A DNA stretch of 64,000 nucleotides from Myxococcales bacterium (lineage in GTDB: Bacteria; Myxococcota_A; Polyangia; Haliangiales; Haliangiaceae). This document shows, one piece after another, positions 11,435 to 19,872 of this stretch. The stretch's first letter is position 1, and each line of letters opens with the position of its first letter. The notes below the pieces were generated by a model. The model was not told where the DNA came from. It did not search any database and saw only the letters and a program-made list of their open reading frames with translations. Where the stretch lies: assembly GCA_016707895.1 (NCBI GenBank), contig JADJGV010000009.1, forward strand, positions 310,001 to 374,000, read 5' to 3'. The position numbers and the translations under genes are program-made.

Positions 11435-12274
11435 CTACAGCGGCTGCTCGTCGCGGCCGACGTCGAACACGACCTTCCAGCCGTCGGCCTCGGCGCGCCA
11501 GATCGTCAGGTAGCTGCCGCGCCAGGTGACGCGGGCGTGATCGACGATGCGGGCGCGGCCGACGGTGGCGGCCCACTGGCCGTCGGGCGACCGCCGGCTC
11601 CACACCGGCTCCCACAGCAGATCGGCGCGCCCGAGGAGCGGCGCCATCATCGCGCGGATGGCGGCGCCCTCGACGCGCGCGCCGGCGCGCATCATCGCGC
11701 CGTCGGCGGCGAACGCCGCGACCCAGCCGTCGGCGCCCTCGGCGTCGGTGGCGCGGGCGAACGCCACGTCGGCGGCCTCGGCCTCGGGGGCCGGCTCGCC
11801 GGTGACGGCGGTCATCGGGATGACCAGCTCGCCGCGGGGCCCGCTGACCGTGGCGGTGAGCGCGTCGCCGCCCGGCGCGTAAGCGATGACCTGCGGGTCG
11901 TCGTGCTGCGGGTTCGCGAAGCGCAGCGCCTCGGGATCGTGGTCGGCCGCGGTGAAGACCGTCTCGGCGGCGCCGCCCGGCATCGCGAACAGGCGCCGCA
12001 CGCCGTCGGGCTTGCCGGTCGCGTCGGCGGGCGCGTCGTCGATGATCATCGCCTCGAAGCCGCCGTCGGCGAGGAACCCCACGCCGTAGAACACGCCGGC
12101 GGTGGCGACCCAGTGCTCGCGGCCGCCGGGGTGCTCCCAGTCGCCGACCATCCAGCGCACCGGCGCCAGCGCCGGCGACAGGTCGGGCCCCGACTGCGGC
12201 TCGGGCCCGGCGGGGCGCGGCGGCGAGCCGCCGCACGCGGTGACGATCAGGAGCGACAGGGCGGCGCGGCGCAT
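11435..12274 (-). CDS. Lipoprotein with DUF6265-like and SnoaL-like parts
   Basis: 279 residues from the ATG at 12274. The signal peptide ends in a lipobox (LLIVTACGGS). Residues about 35-150 read VRWMVGDWEHPGGREHWVAT then VFYGVGFLADGGFEAMII, a pattern like DUF6265 (small beta-barrel domains that begin with W-hydrophobic-G-x-W). The C-terminal 120 residues (DGWVAAFAADGAMMRAGARV to SYLTIWRAEADGWKVVFDVG) match the nuclear-transport-factor-2/SnoaL-like shape. The pairing is common in predicted envelope proteins, but no activity can be assigned. Family names are from recall. Confidence 0.65.
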   Translation of the reverse strand: MRRAALSLLIVTACGGSPPRPAGPEPQSGPDLSPALAPVRWMVGDWEHPGGREHWVATAGVFYGVGFLADGGFEAMIIDDAPADATGKPDGVRRLFAMPGGAAETVFTAADHDPEALRFANPQHDDPQVIAYAPGGDALTATVSGPRGELVIPMTAVTGEPAPEAEAADVAFARATDAEGADGWVAAFAADGAMMRAGARVEGAAIRAMMAPLLGRADLLWEPVWSRRSPDGQWAATVGRARIVDHARVTWRGSYLTIWRAEADGWKVVFDVGRDEQPL

Positions 12275-12333
12275 GCGCCGAGCATACGCGGGCCAGCTGG
12301 TCACGGCGCGGGCGTGGCGCCGAGCGCGCGCGT

Positions 12334-13635
12334 TCAGTACAGCGGCTCGAACTGGTCGGCCATCGGCTGGCCGGCCTCGTCGACGATCAGCGCGCCGCGC
12401 GCGTCGCGGGTGGTGCTGCACGGGTAGGCGGAGGTCCGGCGCGCCCGCGGGTTGATGAACATCGGCTGGAACAGCCAGCGGTCGTCGTAGTTGCTGAGCG
12501 CGTTGCACATCAGCTGCACCTTGGCGCGGTTGATCGCCAGCTTGAGGACGGTGGCGTCCTTGACGAACGCGATGTCGGTGTCGGAGTCGCCGGCGGCGAA
12601 CACCGCGCGGCGCGTCGGGTCGGGGTTGACCGGGAGCTGGGCCTCGACCGGCTCGCGGTAGACGACCTTGTTGATCCAGCAGCGCTTACCCTCGTCGAAG
12701 GTGATCATCGTGTTGGCGCCGTCGGCGATCGGGCCGCAGCCCGCGGTGTCGGCCGTGACCCGGCCGTGGCGGACCAGCTGGCGGATGCCGATCACGTGGT
12801 CGGGCTCCACGCCGACCAGATCGTCGGCGACCGCCTCGATCACCAGCTGGGGCGAGGCGGTCACGATCCACACGTCGAAGCCGTTGGCCTGCAGCACGGC
12901 GATCAGCTCGCGGACCTGGTCGTAGATCCGGATCCAGCCGTTGTCGACGTAGGTACCGACGGTGGTCGTGGCGCCCACCGGCGCGGCGAGCCCCTCCTCG
13001 AACGCCGCGCGCGCGAACCGCCGGATGTCCTGCGGCTTGTGCCCCGCCATGATCTGCGCGGTCAGCTGGTAGGTGTAGTTCGCGTACGGCGTCACCGTCG
13101 CGTAGCGCCACGCCGGCAGGCCGGCGACGGTCTTCTCCAGCATGTACGCGGCGTAGATCTCGTTGGCGCAGGCCGGGTGGGTGCTCGTCGGAAGCGGCTG
13201 ACCGGGCGGCGCCAGCGCGCCGCACGCGGCCGCGAGCGCGGCCCGCGCCGCGTCGGACAGGTGCGGGCTGACGTTGGCCCAGTCGCCGGCCGCGGGCTGC
13301 AGCACCTTGTCGTGGTTGATCATCCAGAACGTGAACCGATCGCCGGTGTCGTTCTTGGTGATGGTGTTGTCCCAGTCGAAGACCACCACCGGGCGGTCGC
13401 TGGCGTCCCAGGTCGGGCTCCGGCGGCCCAGCGCCGTGATCATGGCGTCGAGCCGGTCGCGGTTGGCGCCGAACCAGCCGCTGGTCGTGAGGGTCGGGAG
13501 GTCGGCGCGCGCCGCCGGCTGGGTCAGCGTCCCGTCGTCGGCGTCCGCGCACCCCAGCAGGGCCGCCCCGAGCAGGGCCGCCGCCGCCATCGAGCCGCGC
13601 CAACCACGATACGTCGCCAGGTCATGGGTCTTCAT
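12334..13635 (-). CDS. Exported HAD-superfamily phosphatase
   Basis: 433 residues. An AAAGGA-type ribosome-binding site lies just before the ATG at 13635. A signal peptide ends in ALLGCADADD, which may be a lipobox. HAD motif I is VVFDWDNTITKNDTGDRF near residue 88 (catalytic DxDNT). Motif II is VWIVTASPQLVIEAV. Motif III is VFAAGDSDTDIAFVKDAT near 350. The layout is that of phosphoserine-phosphatase-like HAD enzymes (PF12710), here exported and longer than the usual 210-230 residues. Substrate unknown; periplasmic phosphate scavenging is one possibility. The upstream region, shared with the kinase gene, carries a phased GCGTGA array. Confidence 0.85.
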   Translation of the reverse strand: MKTHDLATYRGWRGSMAAAALLGAALLGCADADDGTLTQPAARADLPTLTTSGWFGANRDRLDAMITALGRRSPTWDASDRPVVVFDWDNTITKNDTGDRFTFWMINHDKVLQPAAGDWANVSPHLSDAARAALAAACGALAPPGQPLPTSTHPACANEIYAAYMLEKTVAGLPAWRYATVTPYANYTYQLTAQIMAGHKPQDIRRFARAAFEEGLAAPVGATTTVGTYVDNGWIRIYDQVRELIAVLQANGFDVWIVTASPQLVIEAVADDLVGVEPDHVIGIRQLVRHGRVTADTAGCGPIADGANTMITFDEGKRCWINKVVYREPVEAQLPVNPDPTRRAVFAAGDSDTDIAFVKDATVLKLAINRAKVQLMCNALSNYDDRWLFQPMFINPRARRTSAYPCSTTRDARGALIVDEAGQPMADQFEPLY

Positions 13636-13690
13636 GTCCGTTCCTTTCGCGGTGGTCGAGTCCACCCACGGCGCACCCTGCGTCCGATCG

Positions 13691-13729
13691 GCGTGACCTG
13701 GCGGTGGGGCAAGCGTGAACAAGGCGTGA
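13691..13729 (+). promoter_or_regulatory. 11-bp phased GCGTGA array, HAD/kinase intergenic region
   Basis: Hexamers sit at exact 11-bp steps: GCGTGA at 13691, CGGTGG at 13702 (imperfect), GCGTGA at 13713 and GCGTGA at 13724. The array lies between two divergent genes, the HAD phosphatase (start 13635) and the membrane kinase (start 13792), so it could control both. Helically phased direct repeats are typical operators of OmpR-type winged-helix regulators, and a gene for such a regulator lies 1.7 kb away. Confidence 0.55.
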
Positions 13730-13791
13730 GGTGGATTGGCGCAGGGGGCGGCGTTGCGTGCGCCACCGGCGGCGGGTGACAATCACCTGGG

Positions 13792-15450
13792 ATGTCGACG
13801 CCGGGCCGGATCCGGGTGGCGCCGTGGAGTCCCGCGAGCACGCGGGAGGAGGCGCGCGCCTACGTCGAGTCGCGGCTGGCGCTGTTCGCGACGCTGATGT
13901 TCTGGATCTTCTGGATCCTGGTCGCGTTCCTGTACGGGATGTACACGATCTGGCCGTACGTCCGGCCGTCGAACGTCGGCTTCGTGTTCCAGACCGCGCT
14001 GGTCGGGCAGATGACGTTCGCCGCGATCTGGTACTTCGCGCTGCGCCGCCGACAGCTCAGCCTCGAGTGGCTGTACCGCATCGACGCGTTCTGCGTGATC
14101 GTGATCGGCCTCGAGATGGGCGTGTCGGCCTACGCCCAGGCCGAGCTCCACGCGGCGATCTACAGCGCGTTCATCTGGCACAGCTTCACGATCATGGGCC
14201 GGACGCTGATCGTGCCGTCGAGCGGCAAGCGCACCGCGGTCGTGACCGCGATCTCGTTCGTGCCGCTGGAGGTGGCGGCGATCGCGCTCGGCGTCTGGCA
14301 CCCGAGCAAGCTCGACGTGCCGGGCGGGGCGCTGGTGATCGGGACCGCGGTCTACTCCGGCGTCGCGGTGTGGCTGGCCACCACCGGCTCGCGGCTGATC
14401 TACGGCCTGCGGCGCCAGGTCAGCGAGGCGATGCAGCTCGGTCAGTACACGCTCGAGGTCAAGATCGGCGAGGGCGGGATGGGCACCGTCTACCGCGCGC
14501 GGCACGCGATGCTGCGCCGCCCGACCGCGATCAAGCTGCTGCCACCGGAGCGTCACGAGGCGAGCAGCTTCAAGCGGTTCGAGCGCGAGGTGCAGCACAT
14601 GAGCCAGCTCTCGCACCCCAACACCGTGGCGATCTTCGACTACGGCCGCTCGGTGGACGGCGTCTTCTACTACGCGATGGAGTACCTCGACGGGATCGAT
14701 CTCGAGCGGCTGGTGCGGACCCACGGCGCGCAGCCGCCGGCGCGGGTCGCCCACATCCTGGCCCAGGTGTGCGGCTCGCTGGCCGAGGCTCACGGCCTCG
14801 GGCTGACTCACCGCGACGTCAAGCCAGCCAACGTGATCCTGTGCCAGCGCGGCGGCCACGCCGACATCGCGATGGTGGTCGACTTCGGGCTGGTCAAGGA
14901 GGTGGCGCGGCTCGACGACGACACCCGCACCGCGGCGATCGCCGGCACGCCCGCGTACATGTCCCCCGAGGCGATCACCGACCCGACCCAGGTCGGCCCC
15001 GCCAGCGACCTCTACTCGCTCGGGGCGCTCGGGTACTTCCTGCTGACCGCGACCCGGGTGTTCGAGGGCAAGACCGCGATGCACGTGTGCGCGCAGCACG
15101 TGACCGATCCGCCGGTGCCGCCGTCCCAGCGGGTGGCCACGCCGATCTCGGCCGACCTCGAGGCGTTGATCCTGCGGTGCCTGGCCAAGGAGCCGGCCGC
15201 GCGGCCCGCCAGCGCCCGGGCCTTGCGGGCGGCGCTCAAGGCGCTGCCGCTGTACGCCGACTGGGACGAGCTCCAGGCCCAGGCGTGGTGGGACGTCTTC
15301 GCGACCGCGCGCGCGGCCGCCACCGCCGGGCCGTCCGCGCCGCCGCTGACGATCACCCGCGAGTTCGCCAGCCTGACCGATCGCGAGCTGACGCCGCGCG
15401 ACGACGAGCCCGCCGCGGGTCAGGCCACCGAGACCGGCCAGCTCAGGTAG
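13792..15450 (+). CDS. Membrane Ser/Thr protein kinase with N-terminal multi-TM sensor
   Basis: 552 residues. Residues about 30-205 form six hydrophobic segments (beginning LFATLMFWIFWILVAFLYG), a layout unlike the usual single-TM bacterial kinase. The kinase domain follows at about 222-490: GEGGMGTVYRAR (glycine loop), AIKLL (Lys), HRDVKPANVI (catalytic loop, near 340), VDFGLVKEV (DFG), GTPAYMSPEAI, and SDLYSLGALGY. The kinase should face the cytoplasm and the multi-TM part may sense a membrane or small-molecule signal. The last 31 bp overlap the convergent FHA/winged-helix regulator gene. FHA domains bind phosphothreonine, so the two products plausibly work as a pair. Confidence 0.9.
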   Translation: MSTPGRIRVAPWSPASTREEARAYVESRLALFATLMFWIFWILVAFLYGMYTIWPYVRPSNVGFVFQTALVGQMTFAAIWYFALRRRQLSLEWLYRIDAFCVIVIGLEMGVSAYAQAELHAAIYSAFIWHSFTIMGRTLIVPSSGKRTAVVTAISFVPLEVAAIALGVWHPSKLDVPGGALVIGTAVYSGVAVWLATTGSRLIYGLRRQVSEAMQLGQYTLEVKIGEGGMGTVYRARHAMLRRPTAIKLLPPERHEASSFKRFEREVQHMSQLSHPNTVAIFDYGRSVDGVFYYAMEYLDGIDLERLVRTHGAQPPARVAHILAQVCGSLAEAHGLGLTHRDVKPANVILCQRGGHADIAMVVDFGLVKEVARLDDDTRTAAIAGTPAYMSPEAITDPTQVGPASDLYSLGALGYFLLTATRVFEGKTAMHVCAQHVTDPPVPPSQRVATPISADLEALILRCLAKEPAARPASARALRAALKALPLYADWDELQAQAWWDVFATARAAATAGPSAPPLTITREFASLTDRELTPRDDEPAAGQATETGQLR

Positions 15451-16277
15451 TAGCCGCGCCCCTGCACCGTGGCGACGAGGCCGTCGGCGTCGAGCGCCGC
15501 CAGGGTCTCGCGCAGGCGGCGCACGACCTGCCGGACGTTCTCCTCGTTGGCGTAGCGCGACTGAAACGGCAGCCGCCGCACCAGCACCTTGGTGGCGACC
15601 GTCGCGCGGACGCCGGTCGCGTCGCCGGCCTCGAGGGCCGCCTCGCACAGCAGCTGGAGCAGCCGGTGCTCGAGCCGCGGCAGGGCCAGCTCGTGCCAGC
15701 TCGCCTCGCCACGGCGGCGGTGCAGCAGCACGCCCGCCCCGTCGCCGTCGTCGGCGTGGTTGCCGAGGTGACACAGCTCGCGCGTGCCGTCGGTCATCGT
15801 GTAGCGCACGGTCGCGGTGCCCGCGTAGCTGGTCTCGATCGACGCCGGATCGTCGAGCCGCAGGTCGTCGCCGCGCTCGCACAGGAAGAACGCGACGTCG
15901 CCGAAGCGGACCGTCGCGCCGTCGGCCACCTCGGTGCGGCCGGCGACGCGGGCGCCGTCGACGAACGAGCCGTTGCGGCTCCCGAGGTCGCGCAGCTCCC
16001 ACGCGCCGGGGGTGCGGCGCAGCTCGGCGTGATCGCGCGAGATCGACGTGTTGTGGATGGTCAGGTCGGCGCCGGGCCGTCGACCGACGACGGCGCGCGG
16101 CGTGGCGACGCGGTGGGCGAGCCCGAAGGCGTCGACCAGCCACGCGCCGCTCGGCGGCCCGGCCGGCGACGCGATGTGGGCCGGCAACAGGCCGTTCACG
16201 GTCGGCAGCAGCTCCGCGCAGGGGCTGCACAGCAGACCACGCATCGCGGGTGACTCGCAGCGCAGGCAGGGGCGCAC
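15420..16277 (-). CDS. FHA-domain winged-helix transcription regulator
   Basis: 285 residues from the GTG at 16277. The N-terminus is a short zinc-ribbon-like Cys cluster (CLRCESPAMRGLLCSPC). The FHA domain at about 65-150 shows VVGRRPGADLTIHNTSISRD, HAELRR and LRDLGSRNGSFVDGARV, so it should bind a phosphothreonine peptide. The C-terminal 90 residues resemble the OmpR-type winged helix (LLQLLCEAALEAG, LPFQSRYANEENVRQVVRRL, VATVQGRGYYLSW). There is no receiver domain, so control is probably through Ser/Thr phosphorylation by the neighbouring kinase. An 11-bp phased array upstream at 16341-16379 suggests self-regulation. Confidence 0.85.
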   Translation of the reverse strand: MRPCLRCESPAMRGLLCSPCAELLPTVNGLLPAHIASPAGPPSGAWLVDAFGLAHRVATPRAVVGRRPGADLTIHNTSISRDHAELRRTPGAWELRDLGSRNGSFVDGARVAGRTEVADGATVRFGDVAFFLCERGDDLRLDDPASIETSYAGTATVRYTMTDGTRELCHLGNHADDGDGAGVLLHRRRGEASWHELALPRLEHRLLQLLCEAALEAGDATGVRATVATKVLVRRLPFQSRYANEENVRQVVRRLRETLAALDADGLVATVQGRGYYLSWPVSVA

Positions 16278-16340
16278 GCGGCGATTGTAGGCACGTCTGG
16301 CGCGCGGGCGGGTTGCGTTCACTCGTCGCACGGGCGGCGC

Positions 16341-16379
16341 TCACGGCCGGCTCACCGGCGCTTCACGCCGATCTCACGC
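16341..16379 (-). promoter_or_regulatory. Four-unit 11-bp phased TCACGC/GCGTGA array upstream of the FHA regulator
   Basis: On the plus strand the hexamers are TCACGG (16341), TCACCG (16352), TCACGC (16363) and TCACGC (16374), each exactly 11 bp apart. The unit is GCGTGA-like when read on the regulator's strand. The array sits 64-102 bp before the regulator's GTG start and just after the end of the LysE gene. The position suits an operator and suggests autoregulation. Confidence 0.6.
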
Positions 16380-16967
16380 TCACGCCGTGACCGCGCACAG
16401 CAGCGCCACCCCGTAGCCGACGAGCAGCGTGCCGACGCCGCGGGTGATCTGGCCGATCCGGTGGGTGCGCCCCAGCGCGCTGGCGACCGCCGCGTACCAG
16501 CTGGCGGTGCCGATGGCGACGCCGACGACCAGCGGCCCGGGCGCCAGCGTCGGCGCGGTCGCGATCGCGGCGGCCACCAGCGCCGCCCACATCAGCACGG
16601 CGCCGGGGTTGGCGATCAGCAGCCCGAAGCCGACCGCTACCCCGGGCAGGCGCGGGCGTGCGGCCGGCGCCGCCGCCGGGCGGCTGGCCTCGCGCCGGGC
16701 CCGCAGCCCGCACACCAGCAGCGCCGCCCCGCCGACGACGCGGGCGAGCGTGGCGCTCCCGGCCTGGCCGGCGAGCCACGCGCCGGCGCCCGCGCTGGCG
16801 AGCGTGGCGCACGTCGCGTCGCCGAGGGCGGCGCCGACGCCGATCCCCACGGCGCGGCGGTGCTGCCGCCGGCGGGTCGCGGTCAGCACGGCCAGCCCGC
16901 ACGGGCCCGGGGCCAGGCTCGACGCGACGCCCAGCGCGACGCCGATGGCGAACGACGCGGCGATCAT
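16380..16967 (-). CDS. LysE-family exporter
   Basis: 195 residues with five to six hydrophobic helices. The first helix carries the family pattern GVASSLAPGPCGLAVLTATR, and the middle carries FGLLIANPGAVLMWAALVAA (the conserved NP segment). LysE/RhtB proteins export amino acids or similar small molecules across the inner membrane. The ATG at 16967 overlaps the TGA of the upstream methyltransferase gene (ATGA), so the two are probably co-translated. The substrate cannot be read. Confidence 0.8.
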   Translation of the reverse strand: MIAASFAIGVALGVASSLAPGPCGLAVLTATRRRQHRRAVGIGVGAALGDATCATLASAGAGAWLAGQAGSATLARVVGGAALLVCGLRARREASRPAAAPAARPRLPGVAVGFGLLIANPGAVLMWAALVAAAIATAPTLAPGPLVVGVAIGTASWYAAVASALGRTHRIGQITRGVGTLLVGYGVALLCAVTA

Positions 16968-17764
16968 GCGCTCCTCCGCAGGGCCGCGGTGGGGCCCGGC
17001 ACGTCGGCGAGCCAGTCCTGGTTGCTCCAGATCGACCAGCCGATCCGGAAGTTGCGGGTGACGCGGGCGCCGGCGTGCTGACGCCGAAACAGCCCGCCTC
17101 GGCAGAAGACGTCCTCGTCGAGCGGGCGCTGCAAGGTCGGGTGGCCGTAGAGGATCGCCGTGGGGCGCGGCCGCGCGGCCACCGCGGCGACGATCCGGTC
17201 GACGAGCTGCGCGGCGATCGGCTCGCGGAACGGGTGGTACAGGTAGACGATCAGCGGACCGGTCGGGACCGTCAGCGCGGTCGCGTCGCCGAGCTCGAGC
17301 TCGATCGGCGCGGCCAGCGCGCGGTGCTGCCGCATGATCGCGAGGTTGCGCTCGGCGATCGCGTGGAGCACCGGCGACAGCTCGACGCCGCGGGTGGCGC
17401 GGAACGGCCGCATCGCCGCGAGGAATAACGCGCGGCCCTTGCCGCTGCCGACGTCGATGAACGTCGCCCGGCGGATCTGTTCGTCGGGCCACGCCAGCGC
17501 CGCCAGCATCGCGTCGAGGTCGTCGTCCATCGACGGCAGGTACATCGTCGCGCCGCGTCGGCGGTCCGCCGGCAGGGCGGCCTCCGCCGGCGTCAGCCCG
17601 GTGGTGGTGTCGGTGCCGAAGCGCGCGTCGAACTCGCTGTCGGCGCCGCGGGCCGCGGCGTCGGTCGAGTAGGCGAGCAGCCGCGTGGCGATCCGCCGCG
17701 GGCCGATCGCCCGCCACGAGTACGCGATGATCGACCACAGGTGACGCAGGTGACGCATGGGCAT
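16964..17764 (-). CDS. Class I SAM-dependent methyltransferase-like protein
   Basis: 266 residues. A strong AGGAGG lies eight bases before the ATG at 17764. The SAM-binding motif I is ATFIDVGSGKGRALFLAAMR near residue 100, followed by GVELSPVLHAIAERNLAIM (acidic residue after strand 2) and LELGDATALTV. Motif IV is replaced by LIVYLYHPFREP, a form seen in methyltransferases of unknown substrate. Cytoplasmic. It lies upstream of and overlaps the LysE gene, and divergently faces a lipoprotein gene across a region holding a phased GCGTGA pair. Confidence 0.75.
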   Translation of the reverse strand: MPMRHLRHLWSIIAYSWRAIGPRRIATRLLAYSTDAAARGADSEFDARFGTDTTTGLTPAEAALPADRRRGATMYLPSMDDDLDAMLAALAWPDEQIRRATFIDVGSGKGRALFLAAMRPFRATRGVELSPVLHAIAERNLAIMRQHRALAAPIELELGDATALTVPTGPLIVYLYHPFREPIAAQLVDRIVAAVAARPRPTAILYGHPTLQRPLDEDVFCRGGLFRRQHAGARVTRNFRIGWSIWSNQDWLADVPGPTAALRRSA

Positions 17765-17822
17765 CGGGCGATCCTCCTGCCGCCACGATGTGGCCGGCGG
17801 GCGTCGCCTCGCCGCGGCCTGC

Positions 17823-17839
17823 GCGTGAAGCGGGCGTGA
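17823..17839 (+). promoter_or_regulatory. 11-bp phased GCGTGA pair, methyltransferase/lipoprotein intergenic region
   Basis: Two perfect GCGTGA hexamers at 17823 and 17834, 11 bp apart, lie between the divergent methyltransferase (start 17764) and lipoprotein (start 17904) genes. The spacing and hexamer match the arrays near the kinase and the FHA regulator. Confidence 0.5.
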
Positions 17840-17903
17840 GCCGGCGGCTCGTCGTCATCGCCGCGGGCTTCTCACCGCGACCGCGCGGTGGCACGATCGC
17901 GGC

Positions 17904-18890
17904 ATGCGGCGATGTGCTGGAGTCCTGTTCGCGTTGGGCCTGGTGGCGTGCGGCGGCGACGACGGCGGCGGCACGGTGATCGGCGGCGGCGGGCCGTACT
18001 TCCCGGCCGGCGCGTTCTGGGATCAGGACGTCAGCGCCGTGGCGCCGGCGGCCAACAGCGACGCGATCATCGGCTCGCTGCGCGGGGCCGGCGGCTGGGG
18101 CAACGGCGACACCTTCCAGATCGACTACTCGATCGACGTGCTGCGCGCCGACGGGGCCAGCCCGGCCAAGCGCTCGTTCACGCCGACCGCCGACTTCTAC
18201 GAGCCCGACTGCGACGCGGTGCCGATGCCGGTGCCGGCCGGCGGCAACGTCGAGGGCGAGGCCGGCTACGAATGCACCGGCGACGGCGACTGCCACCTGC
18301 TGGTGTGGGCGCCCGACGAGAAGCAGCTGTACGAGATGTGGCGGGCCAACATCGTCGGCGATCAGTTCGACGGCGGCTGCCTCGCGGCGTGGGACACCAG
18401 CCGCAACTACGGGCCGACCGGCCGCGGCGAGCAGTGCACCAGCGCCGACGCCGCCGGCTTCCCGATCGCGCCGCTGTTGTTCACCGCCGACGAGGTGGCC
18501 GCCGGCGAGATCGACCACGCGATCCGGTTCATCCTGCCCAACGACCGCGTGCAGCGCGGCTACGTGCGGCCCGCGACCCACGGCACCAACACCACCGGCG
18601 ACGCCAACGCGCCGTACTACGGTGTGCACCTGCGGCTGCGCGCCGACTACCCGCTCGACACGCTGCCCAACGAGGGCGCGCGGGTCGTCGCGCGCGCGCT
18701 GCAGCGGTACGGCATGTACCACGCCGACGGCGGCAACATCGCGCTGACCGCCCAGAGCGACCGCTACACCACCGCGAAGTGGGACGGCCTGCTCGCGCCG
18801 CGCGACCTGAGCGCGCTGCAGGTCGAGGACTTCGACGTGATCGATCACGGCGCGCCGATCGCGCTCACGTTCGATTGCGTCCGGAACTGA
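17904..18890 (+). CDS. Secreted lipoprotein of unknown function
   Basis: 328 residues. The signal peptide ends in a lipobox (LGLVACGGDDGGG), then a short Gly-rich spacer. The mature part is one domain with segments VSAVAPAANSDAIIGSLRGA, GWGNGDTFQIDYSIDVLRA, FYEPDCDAVPMPVPAGGNVE and RYGMYHADGGNIALTAQSDR. It resembles from recall a family of exported proteins widespread in myxobacteria. Three Cys pairs (DCDAVP with YECTGDGDC; GGCLA with EQCTS) may form disulfides. The late segment GARVVARALQRYGMYHADGG hints at a polysaccharide- or substrate-binding fold, but no activity can be named. Confidence 0.7.
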   Translation: MRRCAGVLFALGLVACGGDDGGGTVIGGGGPYFPAGAFWDQDVSAVAPAANSDAIIGSLRGAGGWGNGDTFQIDYSIDVLRADGASPAKRSFTPTADFYEPDCDAVPMPVPAGGNVEGEAGYECTGDGDCHLLVWAPDEKQLYEMWRANIVGDQFDGGCLAAWDTSRNYGPTGRGEQCTSADAAGFPIAPLLFTADEVAAGEIDHAIRFILPNDRVQRGYVRPATHGTNTTGDANAPYYGVHLRLRADYPLDTLPNEGARVVARALQRYGMYHADGGNIALTAQSDRYTTAKWDGLLAPRDLSALQVEDFDVIDHGAPIALTFDCVRN

Positions 18891-18902
18891 CGCCGCTGCG
18901 CG

Positions 18903-19817
18903 TCAGCCGGCGAGGCGGCCGGCGCGGTAGTCGGCGACCGCCTGGTCGAGCTCGGCCTCGGTGGTCATGACGAACGGGCCGCGGCGCGCGACCGGCTCGC
19001 CGATCGGCGCGGCGGCGAGCACCAGGCACCGGCCGCCGGTGGCGCTGGTGGCGCGCAGCTCGTCGCCCGGCGTGAGCACCGCGAGCTGGCCGGCGGTGAC
19101 CGCCGCGCCGGTGGCGCCCAGCGCGACCTCGCCGTCGAGGACGTAGGCGCACGCGGCGTGGCCGCCGGGGACGGCGAGCGCGAAGGTGGCGCCGGCGGCC
19201 ACGGTGACGTCGAGCATGGTCGGCGCGACGTCGATGCCGTCGACCGGGCCGCGGGCGCGGCCGACGCTGCCGGCGACGACGCGGACCCGGGCGTCGGCGA
19301 CGTCGATCGTCGGGATCGCCGCGGGGCCGAGGTCCTGGTAGCGCGGCGCGATCATCTTGCGCGCCGCCGGCAGGTTGACCCACAGCTGCAGGCCCCACAC
19401 CTCGCGGGTCGCGGTCGGCTGCGGCATCTCGCTGTGGACGATGCCGCGGCCCGCGGTCATCCACTGCGCGCCGCCGTCGGCGATCAGGCCGCGGTTGCCG
19501 ACGCTGTCGGCGTGGGCGAAGCCGCCGCGCAGCACGTACGACACGGTCTCGAAGCCGCGGTGCGGGTGGGTCGGGAAGCCGGCCTGGTAGTCCACCGGAT
19601 CGGCGCTGTGGATCTCGTCGAGCATCAGGAACGGGTCGAGCGACGGCAGCGCCCGGCTGCCGAGCGAGCGGCGCAGCGCGACGCCGGCCCCGTCGCGGCC
19701 CGGCGCGGCGGAGATCACCGTCGCGACCGCGCGGCCGGTGCGCGACCGGCGCTGGCAGGCCAGGGCCAGGCCCGCGGCGGCGGCGGTGCCGGTCAACAGC
19801 CGGCGGCGCGTCAGCAT
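18903..19817 (-). CDS. Pirin family protein with a Tat-type export signal
   Basis: 304 residues. The body is a double cupin typical of pirin: LDPFLMLDEIHSADP, GFPTHPHRGFETVSYVLRGG (metal-binding His residues), ADGGAQWMTAGRGIVHSEMP and VWGLQLWVNLPAARKM. Cytosolic pirins include quercetinases and redox-sensing cofactors. This one begins MLTRRRLLTGTAAAAGLALA followed by CQ, a twin-arginine signal with a possible lipobox, so it should be folded, loaded with metal and exported. That is unusual for the family. Confidence 0.85.
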   Translation of the reverse strand: MLTRRRLLTGTAAAAGLALACQRRSRTGRAVATVISAAPGRDGAGVALRRSLGSRALPSLDPFLMLDEIHSADPVDYQAGFPTHPHRGFETVSYVLRGGFAHADSVGNRGLIADGGAQWMTAGRGIVHSEMPQPTATREVWGLQLWVNLPAARKMIAPRYQDLGPAAIPTIDVADARVRVVAGSVGRARGPVDGIDVAPTMLDVTVAAGATFALAVPGGHAACAYVLDGEVALGATGAAVTAGQLAVLTPGDELRATSATGGRCLVLAAAPIGEPVARRGPFVMTTEAELDQAVADYRAGRLAG

Positions 19818-19872
19818 CGGCCCATCGTACCTGAACCGCCTCCAGCCGGCGCGGGCGTGCGAAGGTCGCCCG

